Shown here: positions 37,359 to 46,212 of the stretch, piece by piece
How the letters are laid out: each line of letters begins with the position of its first letter
How positions within the stretch are numbered: position 1 is the stretch's first letter
Assembly: GCA_022826865.1 (NCBI GenBank)
Contig: JAJDUC010000130.1
Span: 1-48,193, forward strand
Direction: 5' to 3'
Source: Anaerolineae bacterium
GTDB taxonomy: Bacteria > Chloroflexota > Anaerolineae > Aggregatilineales > Phototrophicaceae
Length of the DNA stretch: 48,193 nt
Notes under the pieces: generated by a model
What the model saw: only the letters and a program-made list of their open reading frames with translations
What the model was told of the DNA's origin: nothing
The model's database searches: none
Made by a program: the position numbers and the translations under genes

Positions 37359-37388
37359 TTGCGCGCAACGGAATGATTATGCTAACGT
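37359..37388 (+). promoter_or_regulatory. Promoter of second rhomboid gene
   Basis: TTGCGC (37359-37364), 18-base spacer, extended -10 TGC-TAACGT (37380-37388). The start would be near 37395, before a GAGGA ribosome-binding site. Confidence 0.45.
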
Positions 37389-37419
37389 AGTAAAAGTCAG
37401 GGCAAGCGAGGATGTCAGC

Positions 37420-38133
37420 ATGTTTCCATTGACGGTGATCGGACGGGACAAGAAGATTCCCAAAGCGGCGGTGGTCATCATCGTCATCAACTTGCTCGTG
37501 TTCCTGTGGGAGCTTTCGGTTGATGCCCAGGGTGAGGGATTTCTCAAGGCGGCGCTGCAGAATTATGGTCTGGAGGTCTGCAAGATCGGCCAACAGTCGG
37601 TCGCGACAACCGGGCTGGACGCCTTCCGCAGCCTGTTCTTGCATGCCAGCGTCGCGCATGTCCTGGGCAACATGTGGTTCTTGTATTTATTTGGCGGTTT
37701 GGTTGAGCGCTATCTGGGCAGTGTCAAGTTCGTTCTGGCTTACCTGGCTTTCGGCGTCATGGCGACGCTGGCCCATGTCCTGTTTGGCAACACCATTTGC
37801 ACGATAAGCGATACTGGCGTCGTTATCGGCGCTAGCGGCGCCATCGCCGGCGTGATGGGCTGCTTCCTGATTTTGAAACCCAGGGCGAAGGTCAAGACGA
37901 TGGTTGGCCTCATTCGTCCCTTCGTCTGGTCACTAAATATTCCCGCGTTTGTTTTCCTGGGTTACTGGCTGCTGATGGATGTCTTGCAGGGGGTTGGCTG
38001 GATTGGGGTCGAGACCGATGTGGCGCATGCCGCCCATGTCGGCGGATTCCTGGCCGGGCTTGCGTTCATGTTCCTGGCCGCCATGGTCAAGCCGCTGCCA
38101 AAGCCCGATCCCCTGGAACATCTTGCGGATTAA
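37420..38133 (+). CDS. Rhomboid family intramembrane serine protease (second of two)
   Basis: A 237-residue paralog of the preceding gene. Catalytic Ser139 is in GASG and His206 in HAAHVGGF; FLHASVAHVLGNMWFLYLFG is the helix-2 motif. Both copies keep the complete catalytic dyad, so neither is a pseudoprotease. Identity between the two looks modest, so the duplication is probably old. It has a GAGGA ribosome-binding site. Confidence 0.9.
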   Translation: MFPLTVIGRDKKIPKAAVVIIVINLLVFLWELSVDAQGEGFLKAALQNYGLEVCKIGQQSVATTGLDAFRSLFLHASVAHVLGNMWFLYLFGGLVERYLGSVKFVLAYLAFGVMATLAHVLFGNTICTISDTGVVIGASGAIAGVMGCFLILKPRAKVKTMVGLIRPFVWSLNIPAFVFLGYWLLMDVLQGVGWIGVETDVAHAAHVGGFLAGLAFMFLAAMVKPLPKPDPLEHLAD

Positions 38134-38224
38134 CCAGACCCGCGCTCAATCCGAGATCGATGAAGGAATCGCGGCTGCAAAGTCGCGATTATGTTTTCAT
38201 GCGGCGGTCCGTCAAACAGGCTGA

Positions 38225-38962
38225 TTACAAAAAGGGAATATAGAGCACAATCAAGTTGAGCACGATCTGGCAAACCCAGGAAGCGGCCAGGCCATTTCGC
38301 TCCCGAACATAGACGTAGAGCAGGTTCATCATCAACAAGAGCAGGACGATGACCAGTGTAACGGGCGGATGTTCGATGACGGAATGCCACATCACGGGAA
38401 AGAAGAGGACGATATTCCAGACAGTGGCGAGGATGCCTACGATCCAAAATGCCAACTGGCCTTGCAGTAGCCCGCGATAGAATAGAGTCTCGGCTAGTGG
38501 CATGACAAAGACAAGAAAGGCAAGCAAGCTGCCCGGCGACATGCCCGGAAACAATTTGTCGACAGCCGGGGCAAGGATGAGTTGGTTAAGGAAGACCAGA
38601 AACGGGATGCCCAGCATGATCGCGTAGAGCACGCCCCAGCCGAGGTTATCCGGCCGTTCCTGTCCGATGCGTTCGGTGTTGCCAAGCAGCCAGGAAAGCA
38701 CGCTCACGCCGGCGAGAGCGCCCCAGGCCAATGTATAGCGGAGTTCAATGCTATCGGGTAGAAGCGGCGTCAATCCAACGCTCAACGCTGCCGCGATGAT
38801 GAAGCCAAACAGCGGATCGCTTGCGCCGCGATAGCGAGGCATAGCGACGGCTTGTCGTTGGTCCGGCTCCTCCGAAGGCGCGGCGGACTCAGCCGGATCG
38901 GGCTCCATTTGTGTTCGATCCTTCTTGTCCTCGAAGGGATCGAATGGGGCATTGGGCATCAT
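38225..38962 (-). CDS. CPBP-like intramembrane metalloprotease family protein
   Basis: A 245-residue membrane protein with about seven helices after a Pro/Asp/Glu-rich N-terminal tail. The motif AETLFYRGLLQ resembles the CPBP (Abi) EExxxR motif, but only one of the two Glu is present, and later motifs (FFPVMWH, QIVLN) are weak. It might be a degenerate member. Its ATG overlaps the threonine aldolase stop as ATGA, so it is co-translated with that gene. Confidence 0.55.
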   Translation of the reverse strand: MMPNAPFDPFEDKKDRTQMEPDPAESAAPSEEPDQRQAVAMPRYRGASDPLFGFIIAAALSVGLTPLLPDSIELRYTLAWGALAGVSVLSWLLGNTERIGQERPDNLGWGVLYAIMLGIPFLVFLNQLILAPAVDKLFPGMSPGSLLAFLVFVMPLAETLFYRGLLQGQLAFWIVGILATVWNIVLFFPVMWHSVIEHPPVTLVIVLLLLMMNLLYVYVRERNGLAASWVCQIVLNLIVLYIPFL

Positions 38963-39999
38963 GTCAGTACAGCATTCACCGCGGCAATGATCTTGTTTAT
39001 CGCCTCGCGGTCAATCCAGTAGTGCGTGCGAAGACGCACCTGACCTTGTTCTCCCGCATAGGGCGACATATAGATATTATATTCTTGGCGCAGCGCCCCG
39101 ACAAACTCGTCAAGCGTCATATCAACGGCAGCGCTCAGAGAGAAAAACACGAAGTTCGTGTGCTGGCTGTTGATGGCGATGCCTGGAATCTCGCTCAGTC
39201 CTTCCGCCAGCAATTGCGCGTTCTCATGATCATCTATCAGACGGTCTCTCATTGTGTGCAGCGCCAGCAAACCGGCCGCGGCCAACACGCCGGCCTGGCG
39301 CATGCTGCCGCCCAGGGCTTTACGCGCCCGCCTAGCCCGGCGGATGAAATCACGCTCGCCAACAAGCACTGAACCGGCGGGCGCGCACAAACCCTTCGAG
39401 AGGCAAAAGCTCAAGGAATCGGCCCCGTCGACCAAAGACTTGGCATCCAGCCCAAAGGCGGCGGCGGCATTAAATATGCGCGCGCCGTCTATGTGCAAAA
39501 TGAGGCCATTGCGCCGGGCGAACTGCGCTACCAGGCGCGTATAATCCGCCGAAACCGGTATGCCGCCAGCGCTGTTATGCGTATTTTCCAACGCGACCAA
39601 ACGGGTCACGGGTTTATGTTCATCGTCCGGATTGATTGCGGCTTCGAGGTCGCTGAGCCTTAAGGTCGCGTCATCTTGCACCGGCACCGTATGCGGGAGA
39701 ATGCCGCCCAATTGCGCCATGCCGCCTTGCTCATAGCGGAAGATATGCGATGTATCGCCGATAATGGCGGATTCGCCGCGCTGACAGTGGGCCAGCAGCG
39801 CGCACAAGTTGCCCTGGGTCCCGCTTGTGACAAATACCGCCGCCTCTTTTCCAAACATGGCAGCGGCGTCGGCCTCCAACTGGTTGACCGTTGGATCGTC
39901 ATGATAAACATCGTCGCCGACCTGCGCATTCGCCATCGCCTCGCGCATTTCCGGCGTCGGATGGGTGACGGTGTCGCTTCTCAAGTCGATATAATTCAT
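38959..39999 (-). CDS. ltaE: Low-specificity L-threonine aldolase
   Basis: PLP enzyme that splits threonine or allo-threonine into glycine and acetaldehyde. Motifs: YIDLRSDTVTHPT at the start, HIFRYEQGG, HIDGARIFNA, and the PLP Lys in SFCLSKGLCAP. The frame extends 23 codons upstream, but the ATG at 39999 starts the conserved sequence, and a promoter (40040-40068) lies within the extension. The 346-residue length is normal. Confidence 0.92.
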   Translation of the reverse strand: MNYIDLRSDTVTHPTPEMREAMANAQVGDDVYHDDPTVNQLEADAAAMFGKEAAVFVTSGTQGNLCALLAHCQRGESAIIGDTSHIFRYEQGGMAQLGGILPHTVPVQDDATLRLSDLEAAINPDDEHKPVTRLVALENTHNSAGGIPVSADYTRLVAQFARRNGLILHIDGARIFNAAAAFGLDAKSLVDGADSLSFCLSKGLCAPAGSVLVGERDFIRRARRARKALGGSMRQAGVLAAAGLLALHTMRDRLIDDHENAQLLAEGLSEIPGIAINSQHTNFVFFSLSAAVDMTLDEFVGALRQEYNIYMSPYAGEQGQVRLRTHYWIDREAINKIIAAVNAVLT

Positions 40000-40039
40000 A
40001 GCCGGCGCAGCGTCCCTGGCCTGTCTTGCACTTGATCCG

Positions 40040-40068
40040 ATACTAGAGACAAAGCCGGTGCTTGGCAA
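40040..40068 (-). promoter_or_regulatory. Promoter of the threonine aldolase gene
   Basis: On the minus strand: -35 TTGCCA (40068-40063), 17-base spacer, -10 TAGTAT (40045-40040). Start near 40033 gives a leader of about 34 bases. Confidence 0.55.
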
Positions 40069-40246
40069 TAGCCAAAGCTCGCTGCAAACCGCTGCGATTG
40101 CAGATGTCTGCTCGTTCGCAAGTCAGCAAATCCACGGCTTGGCCGAAGACGATATCCCGGCGCGCCAACTGGAATACGGCAAAAACGTCCTCCTCACCGA
40201 CGAAGGCGTCAATTGGGTCCAGCTTATCCTGGGACTATACAGCTAG
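40058..40246 (+). pseudogene. Possible 3' remnant of a protein-coding gene
   Basis: A 62-codon frame (open from about 39995, starting GTG at 40058). Its second half reads like real protein: DDIPARQLEYGKNVLLTDEGV, with codon use like neighbouring genes. I do not recognise the family and see no proper start or ribosome-binding site. It lies between two minus-strand genes, antisense to the aldolase promoter and overlapping the sat-apsK stop by 4 bases. It could be the tail of a decayed gene, or chance. Confidence 0.3.
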
Positions 40247-41964
40247 CCGGCGAGCACGTAGCCAAGATCAACCAGCCGGTCGACCACGAGGCGCGCATTC
40301 TCTTCGGCCGTTGTGCCTACCGCGGTCAAGGTAAACTCCGGATTCAGCGGCTCTTCGTAAGGATCGTCGATGCCGGTGAAACCTTTGATCTCGCCGCGCC
40401 GCGCGCGGGCGTACAAACCTTTGGTATCGTGGGCTTCCACGAATTCCAGGGGCGTCGCCATGTGTATCTCCATGAAGCCTTCGCCCACCATGTGGCGCAC
40501 ATTTTGGCGCGTGGCGCGATAGGGGCTGATGGCCGCGCAAATGACCATGCCGCCGTGCCGGACAATTTCGCTGGCGACATAGCCAATGCGCCGGATATTG
40601 GTGTCGCGGTCGTCTTTGCTAAAGCCCAAGCCCTTAGACAGGTGCGTCCGCACAACATCGCCGTCGAGCACCGTCACGTTCCGTCCCTTTTCCAGCAAAA
40701 GGTTGACGATATGCTCGGCCGTGGTTGACTTGCCTGATCCACTCAAACCCGTCAACCAGAGGCAAGCGCCGCGGCGGTGCCGGGGCGGATGCGAGTCGGC
40801 AAGAATCCGCGCGACTTCCGGCCGCGAGAACCAGGAGGGCAGCGGTATGCCGCGGCCAAGATATTCTTCGCGCACCTGCGTGCCGGATATCTTGCGTACT
40901 TTGGCGTCAGACGTCAGATTTACGCTCTCTTCGTAGCGGTCTTCATCTTCCAGGTAGACCATCTCTGTGAAGGGCACGACTTTTACGCCTAGCTCGTCCG
41001 CATGCTTCAGCAGCAGATCTTGCGCGTCGTAGGGACCGTAGAAGGGATTCCCGTCAGAATCCGGACCCGGCCCGGCGTGGTCGCGGCCGACGATGAGATG
41101 GTTGGCGCCATAGTTGCGCCGGATGATCGCATGCCAAACCGCTTCGCGCGGGCCGCCCATGCGCATCGCAAGCGGCAAAAGCGAAAGCAGGCTGCGGTCT
41201 TCTTCATAATAATTCTCAATCAAAGTCTTGTAGACCCGCACGCGGGTAAAGTGGTCGACATCGCCGGGCTGCGTCATGCCCACCACCGGGTGCAGCAAGA
41301 GCACGCCATCGATGTTGGCGGCGGCGCGTTTGGTCAAGGCCTCATGCACGCGGTGCAAGGGATTGCGCGTTTGAAAGGCGACGACATTTTGGTGTCCGTA
41401 ACTTTCGAGCACGGTTCGGGTCTCGGCCGGCGTCCGGCGCAATTCAGCAAAGTCGAGGCGCGGAGGCAGCTGCAGCACCTCCAGCCGGCCGGCCAGGTTT
41501 ACCCGGCCCCAACGGTGCATTTCCGCGACAATGGGATGGCGGGCGTCGTATTTGCCAAAGACCTTGATCGCCGTTTCTTCAAGGTTCCATTCGTACATTT
41601 CTTCCACGGTTTGAATCGCGAGGATGTTATTCCTGCTATCCCGCAGGGCAATGTCCATGCCGGGCTTGATGCCGCCGTTGGCAGGATCAATCGGCAGCGT
41701 GATTGGCATGGGGAAGAGCGTGCCGTCCGCCAGGCGCATCGTATCCAGCACACTGTGATAATCCATATGATTCATAAAGCCGCGCAGTGGCGAAAATGCG
41801 CCGACAGCCAGCAGTTCCAAATCGCATACTGTGCGAGCGCTGACTTGAACATAGGGCAAGCCATTGGCATAAGCGGTCTTTTCGACCAACTCCTGACGCG
41901 GTGTCAGCAGGTTCACCAACTCACCCCCGTAAGGCGCGATCAGTCCGGTTTTTTCCACTATCAT
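40243..41964 (-). CDS. Bifunctional ATP sulfurylase / APS kinase
   Basis: Activates sulfate: the first domain makes APS from sulfate and ATP, the second phosphorylates it to PAPS. The N-terminal sulfurylase (about 1-385) has FQTRNPLHRVHE and the GRDHAGPG loop. The C-terminal kinase (about 395-573) has the P-loop GLSGSGKST, FSKDDRDTNIRR and a C-terminal helix. Sat-ApsK fusions in this order (573 aa) are known in several bacteria. The ATG has GGAGTC upstream. It lies 5 kb from the sulfur-transfer operon; PAPS reductase genes are not present. Confidence 0.93.
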   Translation of the reverse strand: MIVEKTGLIAPYGGELVNLLTPRQELVEKTAYANGLPYVQVSARTVCDLELLAVGAFSPLRGFMNHMDYHSVLDTMRLADGTLFPMPITLPIDPANGGIKPGMDIALRDSRNNILAIQTVEEMYEWNLEETAIKVFGKYDARHPIVAEMHRWGRVNLAGRLEVLQLPPRLDFAELRRTPAETRTVLESYGHQNVVAFQTRNPLHRVHEALTKRAAANIDGVLLLHPVVGMTQPGDVDHFTRVRVYKTLIENYYEEDRSLLSLLPLAMRMGGPREAVWHAIIRRNYGANHLIVGRDHAGPGPDSDGNPFYGPYDAQDLLLKHADELGVKVVPFTEMVYLEDEDRYEESVNLTSDAKVRKISGTQVREEYLGRGIPLPSWFSRPEVARILADSHPPRHRRGACLWLTGLSGSGKSTTAEHIVNLLLEKGRNVTVLDGDVVRTHLSKGLGFSKDDRDTNIRRIGYVASEIVRHGGMVICAAISPYRATRQNVRHMVGEGFMEIHMATPLEFVEAHDTKGLYARARRGEIKGFTGIDDPYEEPLNPEFTLTAVGTTAEENARLVVDRLVDLGYVLAG

Positions 41965-42018
41965 GAAAGACTCCAGTTTTCTTGCGGCGTTCGAGGCGGC
42001 AAGTTTACAAACGGCGGT

Positions 42019-42027
42019 ATTTTAACA
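42019..42027 (-). promoter_or_regulatory. Extended -10 promoter element for sat-apsK
   Basis: On the minus strand: TGT-TAAAAT, with only a weak -35 upstream. Start near 42012 gives a 48-base leader; I see no leader ORF rich in Cys here. Confidence 0.45.
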
Positions 42028-42055
42028 TAGCAGAGCGCGGAACGGCAGCGGAGAC

Positions 42056-42835
42056 TCACTCGCTGCGGTCAATGCCGGACAATTTGCGGCCGAAATAAAC
42101 GAGAATGATGCTGAGACAATAGAGCGCCAAAAGCGGCGCCGTCACCAGAAACATGTTGACCGGATCAATCGTGGGCGTAATGAAGGCGGCGGCGATTGAG
42201 GCGCCGACGATGGCGATGCGCCACTGGCGTATCAGTGTGCTGGCGCTGACCATGCCCAGGAGTGAGATCAAGAAGAAGATGAGGGGAGTTTGAAAGGCCA
42301 CGCCCATCCAAAACAGCAGCGAAGTCACGAAACTGATATAGCCGTCGGCGGTCCATTCGGGCTCGAAGATTTCCGCTTGAAACTCATTAAGGAAGCCAAG
42401 CGCCGGCGGCATCAAGATGCGCCAGGCGAAGAAGACGCCAATTATAAAGAGCGCGGTGGTGGCGGGAATGGAAAGCAAAACATAACGCCGCTCTTTGCGC
42501 GTCAAACCCGGCAGAATAAACATCAGCATTTGGTAGGTGACCATCGGTATCGACAAGATGCCGCCGATCATCAGTGCGACTTTGAAATAAATGAGGATAT
42601 TGCCGGTGGGATCCAGGATGACGAGTTCGCAGTTGTCGACGCTTGGGATGCGACAATAGGGCTCTTGCAGCAGCATCAGCGCCGGCTGCGCCAGAAATAC
42701 GCCAATCGCTGTGCCTGCGACCAGCGCAATGACAGCCTTGGTTAAACGCTGTCGCAGTTCATCGAGATGCTCGAAGAACCCCATGCGGAGTTCATGACCA
42801 TCTTCGAGTTCCTCCTGCTCCAGCAAGTCCGCCAT
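42056..42835 (-). CDS. tatC: Sec-independent protein translocase TatC
   Basis: Six-helix receptor of the twin-arginine pathway, which exports folded proteins. The N-terminal FFEHLDELRQRL and the Glu after the first helix loop are hallmarks; FILPGLTRKERR is the cytoplasmic loop. Length 259 aa is standard. It follows the tatA/B-like gene by eight bases and is probably translated with it. Confidence 0.95.
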   Translation of the reverse strand: MADLLEQEELEDGHELRMGFFEHLDELRQRLTKAVIALVAGTAIGVFLAQPALMLLQEPYCRIPSVDNCELVILDPTGNILIYFKVALMIGGILSIPMVTYQMLMFILPGLTRKERRYVLLSIPATTALFIIGVFFAWRILMPPALGFLNEFQAEIFEPEWTADGYISFVTSLLFWMGVAFQTPLIFFLISLLGMVSASTLIRQWRIAIVGASIAAAFITPTIDPVNMFLVTAPLLALYCLSIILVYFGRKLSGIDRSE

Positions 42836-42843
42836 GCCGCGCC

Positions 42844-43395
42844 TTAGTCGTCGCCCGCCTTGGACCAGGCGCCGAAATCGGAGGAATTGCCGTTGGCCGG
42901 GCTGGAAGCGGGATCAATGGATGTTCCACCCCATGTGCCCATGGCATTGGCAGCCTCCGCGCCGACCGTCGCCTTGGCAGCGGCCTTCTTCGCCGTTTCG
43001 CCCGATTTCGGTTTAGGCTTGTTGTTTTTCGGTTCGGGCAAGGAAGCAGGCTTCTTCTCATTCAAGGTATCGGTGACGTCCTTGACCGAGTCCAAGTCTT
43101 TCTTGACCTCGTCAAGTGTATCTTGCATGGGATTGGTCATTGGTTTCACGGCGTCTGTCACGGCGCGGTTGAGTCCCTTGCGCGTGGGCGGCTCTTTGGG
43201 CAGCTTGATATCAACGCCGGCTTCATCAAATTCTTTTTGGACCAAGTCTACCGTCTCGGACCAGATTTTGCGGAATTTGGCGACGTGCTGGCCTAGAACG
43301 TAGGACCAGTGGATCATGCGCTTGGGGCCGGCAAAAACCAGCATGATCAGCAATATGGCAACAAGCTCCCAGGCGCCGACACCCAAAATATTCAC
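42844..43395 (-). CDS. tatB: Sec-independent translocase TatA/TatB-like protein
   Basis: A single N-terminal membrane helix (GAWELVAILLIMLVFAGPKR) with the Glu and Gly-Pro hinge of TatA/B, an amphipathic helix, then an extended Lys/Pro/Ala-rich tail. The longer tail (183 aa) suggests TatB over TatA. It starts at GTG; the stop of nusB overlaps as GTGA, and AAGGTGA lies upstream. No separate tatA is seen here. Confidence 0.8.
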   Translation of the reverse strand: MNILGVGAWELVAILLIMLVFAGPKRMIHWSYVLGQHVAKFRKIWSETVDLVQKEFDEAGVDIKLPKEPPTRKGLNRAVTDAVKPMTNPMQDTLDEVKKDLDSVKDVTDTLNEKKPASLPEPKNNKPKPKSGETAKKAAAKATVGAEAANAMGTWGGTSIDPASSPANGNSSDFGAWSKAGDD

Positions 43396-43940
43396 AGGAT
43401 TTCACCTTCTTCGCTCAGCGCCTGCCGGTTGGGACAAATTTCCGATGTTATCGCGCCAAGCACGCCGTGCACAAAACTGTGCGAATGTTCCGCGCCGAAG
43501 AGCTGGGCCAGATGCACGGCTTCGTTGATGATTACGGGAATCGGAGTCCGTCGTTTCTGCAGCAGATGCTCAAATACGGCGATGCGCAAGATATTGCGAT
43601 CAATGACCGCAACCTGGTCAATCGGCCATTCCGGGGCATAACGCTGCAGCAAGGCATCAATGTCGGCTCTGTTCGTAACTACGCCATCAACCAGCCTGCG
43701 CACAATCGGCCTCACCGCTTTGGTTTCGGGCCGTTCAGCCAGATGCGCCGCCAGCACATCGGCAAAAGAATGCGCGGTGGTATCGAGTTCATAAAGAACT
43801 TGCAGGCTTGCCCGCCGAGCGAGCGAGCGATCAGCGGCGACCGCTTGCGGATTGATTACTTCAGACGTAATCATATCCACATCTGGATCAAAATCGTCCA
43901 ATTCAAAGGGAAAACCGCTCAGCTGCCTGGTTTCGTCCAC
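43392..43940 (-). CDS. nusB: Transcription antitermination factor NusB
   Basis: All-helical RNA-binding factor of the ribosomal RNA antitermination complex. The conserved region begins at RSLARRASLQVLYELD (about residue 39), preceded by an acidic extension. NEAVHLAQLFG and SFVHGVLG are conserved. The first start is a GTG at 43940 with AGGA upstream; an internal ATG at 43874 would also preserve the fold. It overlaps the tatB-like gene and heads the nusB-tatB-tatC operon. Confidence 0.85.
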   Translation of the reverse strand: MDETRQLSGFPFELDDFDPDVDMITSEVINPQAVAADRSLARRASLQVLYELDTTAHSFADVLAAHLAERPETKAVRPIVRRLVDGVVTNRADIDALLQRYAPEWPIDQVAVIDRNILRIAVFEHLLQKRRTPIPVIINEAVHLAQLFGAEHSHSFVHGVLGAITSEICPNRQALSEEGEIL

Positions 43941-44346
43941 GCCTGAAATTCCTGCGCAAGCGTCAATCCAGCGCTAGTTTAGCGCACAAGCCCGCAATAA
44001 TCCACGTGAAATGCCGGAACCGGCCGAGGCGCAAGCAGCAACTTGCTCGCGCCAAAGCAATCAACCGTAACATTATCCGCCGATGGCCATGCAAAGTGTA
44101 GGGGCGTCTCGTGAGACGCCCGTTGACAATGATCTACAAATTGTGGGCGTTTCAGCGAAACGCCCCTACAGATTACGAGAATTGAGCGAAAGTTGTCATG
44201 TATCAGCGAAACTCAATTTGGCGCGATTGCTCTGGACTCGCCCGGGTTGATCTGTTACTTGCAAGGGACTGCGCTTACAATGTGGAGCGCTTCGAACATA
44301 CGGAATCAACGGCGCCTCAGGAAGAGATAGATCTGGAATCTGGGGA
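43941..44346. other. Intergenic region between nusB and the ABC transporter, containing the repeat
   Basis: The 406 bases between divergent genes contain the 72-bp repeat (44098-44169) and, near the ABC gene, a TACAAT hexamer at 44276-44281 that could be a -10 with no good -35. I found no RNA gene or ORF with support. Confidence 0.5.
44098..44169 (-). repeat. 72-bp double-hairpin dispersed repeat, copy 2 (inverted)
   Basis: The reverse complement of this element matches copy 1 (14-85): same length, same GTAGGGGCG/CGCCCCTAC ends, both hairpins identical, spacer differing at about five positions. The flank AGATTACGAG is the reverse complement of the left flank of copy 1, so homology extends past the terminal repeats. 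Confidence 0.85.
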
Positions 44347-45252
44347 ATGAACTCAAAGCAACTGCCGGACTTGGGGACGGCCCTGGTCGTTGACGAAATC
44401 ACCAAGTATTTTCATTTGCCGCAGCCGCCTCTCTGGAAGCGTCTCCTCGGCGCCAAGGCGGAATTGCCGGCGCGCGGCGAATTGCCGAGCGCGAAACCGG
44501 ACGGGAAGGCGCCGGTGGCGGCCGTCGACCATGTTTCCTTTAGCGTCGCGCGCGGCGAAATCTTCGGCGTCCTTGGTCCAAATGCCTCGGGCAAATCGAC
44601 ATTGATCCGGCTCATTTCGACTCTGCTGAATGCTGACCGAGGCAGCGCGAAGGTCTTCGGCCTGGATACCAATTTGGACGAAATGGCCGTCAAAAAGTTG
44701 ATCAGCCGCGTCTCTGTCGATGCCGCTTTTTTCAAGAAGCTGAGCCCACTGGAGAATCTGGTTTATGGCGCGCGGCTCTATGGGGTGCCGGGACCGGAGG
44801 CAAAGGTCAAAGCTTATGAAATCATGAGTCGGCTCGGCTTGGAGCGTTCCTCATACAACGAGCCGATGGAAGAGATGAGCCGCGGAATGCAGCAGAAGGT
44901 GGCGGTCGCGCGCGCATTCTTGACCTCTCCGATCTTGCTGCTGCTTGATGAACCGACCACCGGCCTGGATCCACGGTCGAAGCGCGAAGTTCACGCTTTT
45001 ATTCGGGAACTGCGAGACTCGCACGATGCGACGATTCTCATCACGACGCATGACATGGATGAAGCGGACCTGCTCTGCGACCGGGTTGCGGTCATCCATC
45101 GGGGCAGACTGGTCGCCACAGACAAGCCGGACAATCTCAAACGCCGCATTGCTGTCAACGGCAATTCACCTACGCTGGAAGATGTCTTCTTGCACTTGAC
45201 CGGCGAGCAACTTCTTGATCGGGACGGCGTGCCCACCGAAGCCGTCGAATAA
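44347..45252 (+). CDS. ABC transporter ATP-binding protein
   Basis: ATPase of an ABC-2 type exporter, 301 residues. Walker A reads GPNASGKST (Ala-Ser where Gly-Ala is usual), signature MSRGMQQKVAVARA, Walker B LLLLDEPTTGLD, and the H-loop HDMDEADLL. The first 60 residues precede the nucleotide-binding core. It is followed after 11 bases by its permease. Substrate unknown; drug, polysaccharide or lipid export are typical. Confidence 0.93.
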   Translation: MNSKQLPDLGTALVVDEITKYFHLPQPPLWKRLLGAKAELPARGELPSAKPDGKAPVAAVDHVSFSVARGEIFGVLGPNASGKSTLIRLISTLLNADRGSAKVFGLDTNLDEMAVKKLISRVSVDAAFFKKLSPLENLVYGARLYGVPGPEAKVKAYEIMSRLGLERSSYNEPMEEMSRGMQQKVAVARAFLTSPILLLLDEPTTGLDPRSKREVHAFIRELRDSHDATILITTHDMDEADLLCDRVAVIHRGRLVATDKPDNLKRRIAVNGNSPTLEDVFLHLTGEQLLDRDGVPTEAVE

Positions 45253-45263
45253 CAGGGACAGCC

Positions 45264-46118
45264 ATGCACAAGACAGTCCAGCGCGGGATGAGCAGCCTGC
45301 GCCTGCAAAGTTTGCAGTCATACGCATTCCTGGCGCGCAACTTGCACCTCACCAGGCGCTATTGGGGCTGGGAATTGGTCTGGTTCTTTTATTCATTGAC
45401 CAGTGGGCTTGCGGTTGTATTCATCGCCCAGGGCGCCGAAGCCCTGACTGGCGCGTCACCAAGCTTTGATGTCAAGTACTTAACGATGTACCTCATCATC
45501 GGCGCCTTGGTTTGGAGCTACCTTTCCAACGTCTTCATGCTCACAAGTGAAGTCGTCGCCTGGGAACGTTGGGAGGGCACAATCGAATACACGCTGATGG
45601 CGCCCGTGCGGCGCTGGGTGCACCTGTTCGGGCAGACCGCCTATTCCCTGGTCTACAGCTTGATCACGACAGTGCTAATCGGCATCGCGATGGCGCTGTT
45701 CTTTGAGATTGACCTCTCGGCTTCCAACTTGCCCGGGGCGGCGGCTGTGATCGCCGCCGGCAGTCTGTCTCTGATATCCATCGCTGTAATCGCGAGCATT
45801 TTGCCCCTGCTCTATCCGGAGCGGGGCGCGCAAATGTCGAATGTCGTGCAATTGTCCTTCCTGCTCATATCGGGCGTTTATTATCCGATCACGGTTTTGC
45901 CGGAATGGATGCAGGCAATTGCCAGGCTATCGCCGGTCACATATGTGCTGCAAGGCACACGCGCCGCCATTCTCGATGGCGCCAGCAGCGCCGATCTGCT
46001 GAAATTCATCATCCCGCTGCTGGTGCTGGGACTGGTGACGCTTCCCATCGGGTTGCGCGTCTTCAAGCTGGCTGAAAATTACGCCAAGCGCACTGGCAAG
46101 CTTAAGCGCGTTGGATAA
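45264..46118 (+). CDS. ABC-2 type transporter permease
   Basis: Partner of the ATPase: 284 residues with six membrane helices in the ABC-2 arrangement. The late motif YPITVLPEWMQAIARLSPVTYVLQGTR is the conserved helix 5-6 region of this family. The ATG follows AGGGACAG. The pair alone would make a full exporter as a dimer. Confidence 0.9.
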   Translation: MHKTVQRGMSSLRLQSLQSYAFLARNLHLTRRYWGWELVWFFYSLTSGLAVVFIAQGAEALTGASPSFDVKYLTMYLIIGALVWSYLSNVFMLTSEVVAWERWEGTIEYTLMAPVRRWVHLFGQTAYSLVYSLITTVLIGIAMALFFEIDLSASNLPGAAAVIAAGSLSLISIAVIASILPLLYPERGAQMSNVVQLSFLLISGVYYPITVLPEWMQAIARLSPVTYVLQGTRAAILDGASSADLLKFIIPLLVLGLVTLPIGLRVFKLAENYAKRTGKLKRVG

Positions 46119-46212
46119 GCCGGCCTGCGCTAATCGAATCAACCAAGATCAAGACAAACGCGGCCGTTTTCGCTGAGAGCGCTAATCGAGGCAGATTGCT
46201 ATGACAACAGCG

